From Truepera sp. (lineage in GTDB: Bacteria; Deinococcota; Deinococci; Deinococcales; Trueperaceae), in assembly GCA_032027045.1 (NCBI GenBank), contig JAVSMU010000001.1, positions 539,356-603,355 on the forward strand: DNA of 64,000 bases, in the 5' to 3' direction. Below, in pieces: positions 62,413-64,000 of the stretch. The translations under genes were made by a program, and so were the position numbers. Position 1 is the first letter of the stretch. Every line of letters starts with the position of its first letter. The notes beneath the pieces are model-generated. The model was not told the DNA's origin, searched no databases, and saw only the letters and a list, made by a program, of their open reading frames with translations.

Positions 62413-63810
62413 CTAGCCCCGCTTGCCCCTGATCCAGTTGCCGATCTTCGCCCTCACGCTCGGCCGGCCGGTTCGGGCCTCCGCCCGGTCGGCGGAGCGC
62501 GTGAGCCACAGGCCCGCATTGACCCCCAGGTACCGAAGAGGCTCGGGCTCCCAGTCACGCCAGCGGTGCTGCACCCACGGGAGGCCGGTGCGTTCAGTCT
62601 CGCGCCCCAGCGTCAGCTCTGCCAGCGTGCGCCCAGCGAGGTTGGAGAGCGCCACGCCGTCACCCACGTAGCCGCCGGCGAAGCCCAGGCCCGAGGCGGT
62701 GTCGTAACTGACGCTCGGACGCCAGTCACGGGGCACCCCTAGCGGGCCGCCCCAACGGTGGCTGATCCGCACGCCGTAGAGGTCGGGGAAGAGCTCCACC
62801 AACAACCTGTCGAGGTGAGCGTGCACCACGGCATCGGCGTCGTAGTCGGCCTGGATGGCCGAGCCGAAGTGATACGGCGCGCCCCGCCCCCCGAGCGTCA
62901 CGCGCCCGTCGGCCGTCCTCTGGCCGTAGATCACCATGTGGCCGTAGTCGGCGAACACCTCGCGGTGGGGCAGCCCGACGGCGGCCAGCCGCGCCTCGTC
63001 GAGTGGCTCGGTTGCGATCATCAAGGAATACAGGGGTATCAGGGTGCGGCGCTCGCCGGGCAGGTCGCGCGTGTAGCCCTCCGTGGCCCTGAGGACGCTG
63101 CGCGCGGTGGCTGTGCCGGAGCCCCGGGCGCTCTCGAACGTCACGCTGCCCGCCGCGAGCGCGGTGGCGTCGGCATCCTCGTAGATGGTCACCCCCAGGC
63201 GTTCGACGGCCACGGCCAGGCCGTTGACCAAGAGGGCCGGCTGCAGGGCGGCGGCGCACGCCATGAAGCTGGCGCCCTGCACCCCGGACATGCCGGTGAG
63301 CCGCCGCGCCTCCTCGGCGCTCAGGTACCTGACGTCCTCCGCCGTGAGGCCTAGCGCGTGCTGCTCGGCCACGTCCTCGCGGGCCCGCGCCGCCTGCAGC
63401 TCGGAGCGCGCCAGGAGGAGGCGGCCGCCCATCTCGAAGTGGCAGTCGATGCCTTCTTCGTCGCTGACCCGTCCGACCTCGTGGACCGCGTTCATGGCCG
63501 CCCGCTGGAAGGCCATGGCATTCTCGCGGCCGTGGCGATGAGCGAGCGTTGCCAGCCCGAGCGGATACTCGGGGTGGCACCAGCCGCCGTTGCGCCCGGA
63601 CGCCCCGAAGCCGACGTGCTCGCGCTCGAGGACCACCACGCTCAGCGTCGGCTCGAGGTGCTTGAGGTAATAGGCGGTCCACAGGCCCGTGAAGCCGGCC
63701 CCGACGATGACCACGTCGGCAGCCACGTCGGCCGGGGGCGGCGTGCGAGTTCGGCCCGCGGGTACCTCTTCCCACCACAGGGGTGATGTCTTGGCTTGGT
63801 CTAGCGGCAT
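62413..63810 (-). CDS. FAD-dependent amine/amino-acid oxidase (DAO family)
   Basis: 465 aa. FAD site VVIVGAGFTGLWTAYYL then VVLEREHVGFGASGRNGGW; the late GYVGDGVALSNLAGRTLAEL closes the FAD fold. Closest in style to PuuB-like gamma-glutamylputrescine oxidases and related secondary-amine oxidases. No signal peptide. GGAG lies 5 nt before the ATG and a TATCCT box is visible about 55 nt upstream. Substrate not determinable from sequence alone. Confidence 0.86.
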   Translation of the reverse strand: MPLDQAKTSPLWWEEVPAGRTRTPPPADVAADVVIVGAGFTGLWTAYYLKHLEPTLSVVVLEREHVGFGASGRNGGWCHPEYPLGLATLAHRHGRENAMAFQRAAMNAVHEVGRVSDEEGIDCHFEMGGRLLLARSELQAARAREDVAEQHALGLTAEDVRYLSAEEARRLTGMSGVQGASFMACAAALQPALLVNGLAVAVERLGVTIYEDADATALAAGSVTFESARGSGTATARSVLRATEGYTRDLPGERRTLIPLYSLMIATEPLDEARLAAVGLPHREVFADYGHMVIYGQRTADGRVTLGGRGAPYHFGSAIQADYDADAVVHAHLDRLLVELFPDLYGVRISHRWGGPLGVPRDWRPSVSYDTASGLGFAGGYVGDGVALSNLAGRTLAELTLGRETERTGLPWVQHRWRDWEPEPLRYLGVNAGLWLTRSADRAEARTGRPSVRAKIGNWIRGKRG

Positions 63811-63895
63811 GCGGGCTCCAAGGGGCCACGGGCGCGGCCTGGTTCGGCTCGCTGTCAGGATAACGCGTACGCCTCGGCGCGTTGACGGCGGTGGC

Positions 63896-63988
63896 GGTCG
63901 CGGGTCGGTCGCCTCACGGCCCCAGCGGTCGCAGGTAGGTCGGCTCGCGCCCCCAGGGGTCGCGGGTAGGTCGTCGCGCCGGCCGGTT
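63896..63988. repeat. 31-bp imperfect tandem repeat at the right edge
   Basis: Three units start at 63896, 63927 and 63958, each opening GGTCGCRGGTMGGTC; the rest of each unit has drifted. Non-coding as far as visible; the array may continue outside the window. Confidence 0.65.
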
Positions 63989-64000
63989 GCAGCGGGTGTG

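Noticed and set aside
63896-63988. Possible CRISPR array at the right edge
   Set aside because: Repeats follow each other with drifting, not unique, spacer-like halves; no cas genes.

Overview
The window is GC-rich chromosomal DNA, almost wall-to-wall protein-coding, with no rRNA, tRNA, CRISPR array or insertion sequence that I could recognise. The best overall fit is a member of the Deinococcota, probably the Truepera lineage. The reasons are a diderm-type lipoprotein acyltransferase (lnt), competence genes comEA-comEC, a Mn-type superoxide dismutase, a paaABCD phenylacetyl-CoA epoxidase cluster, a 2-oxoacid:ferredoxin oxidoreductase with fused gamma-alpha subunit, and above all a repeated TANNNT box 5-9 nt before many start codons, the signature of leaderless transcripts well known from Deinococcus. 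The lineage is inferred from gene content and style, not from a phylogenetic marker comparison.

Layout. 1-10106 (mostly minus strand): the 5' part of acetyl-CoA synthetase (cut by the window edge), the TrkAH potassium system, lnt, an M20 carboxypeptidase, a small TPR-like protein, a membrane diguanylate cyclase and a TPR-like unknown. 10186-17567: an unknown membrane protein, a DUF3298-type exported protein, trmFO, and the chain ltaE-aroE-phosphoesterase-DUF983. 17590-21137: a dsbA-like/dsbB pair, a YhdH-type oxidoreductase, sodA and comEA. 21134-29137: comEC, a small Ser/Thr kinase, holA, meaB, coaD, hslO (Hsp33 with an unusual second cysteine cluster) and a DMT-family exporter that overlaps plsY tail to tail. 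29773-35862: a rhomboid protease, an acyl-CoA dehydrogenase behind a perfect 17-bp palindrome, then an apparently less GC-rich islet with an ABC exporter and a PIN/Phd toxin-antitoxin pair. 35911-44657: an envelope pair (bacterial alpha-2-macroglobulin plus penicillin-binding protein 1C) and a tandem cupredoxin. 44677-50088: paaABCD divergent from E1-alpha/E1-beta of a 2-oxoacid dehydrogenase. 50196-55602: recA with strikingly GT-rich codon choice, then korA-korB and a glycosyltransferase with no ordinary start codon. 55633-64000: a ClC antiporter/channel, an MFS permease, an M19 dipeptidase, a RIO-type kinase, an M20 amidohydrolase and an FAD amine oxidase.

Genes that plausibly work together: TrkA gating TrkH; DsbA-like and DsbB as an oxidative folding pair; ComEA and ComEC as DNA receptor and channel; the alpha-2-macroglobulin and PBP1C as a periplasmic defence/repair pair; PaaABCD as the subunits and maturation factor of one epoxidase; KorA and KorB as one ferredoxin-linked enzyme; and the PIN toxin with its Phd-type antitoxin. 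Ten gene junctions use a four-base stop/start overlap (ATGA, GTGA and one apparent CTGA), so translational coupling is common here.
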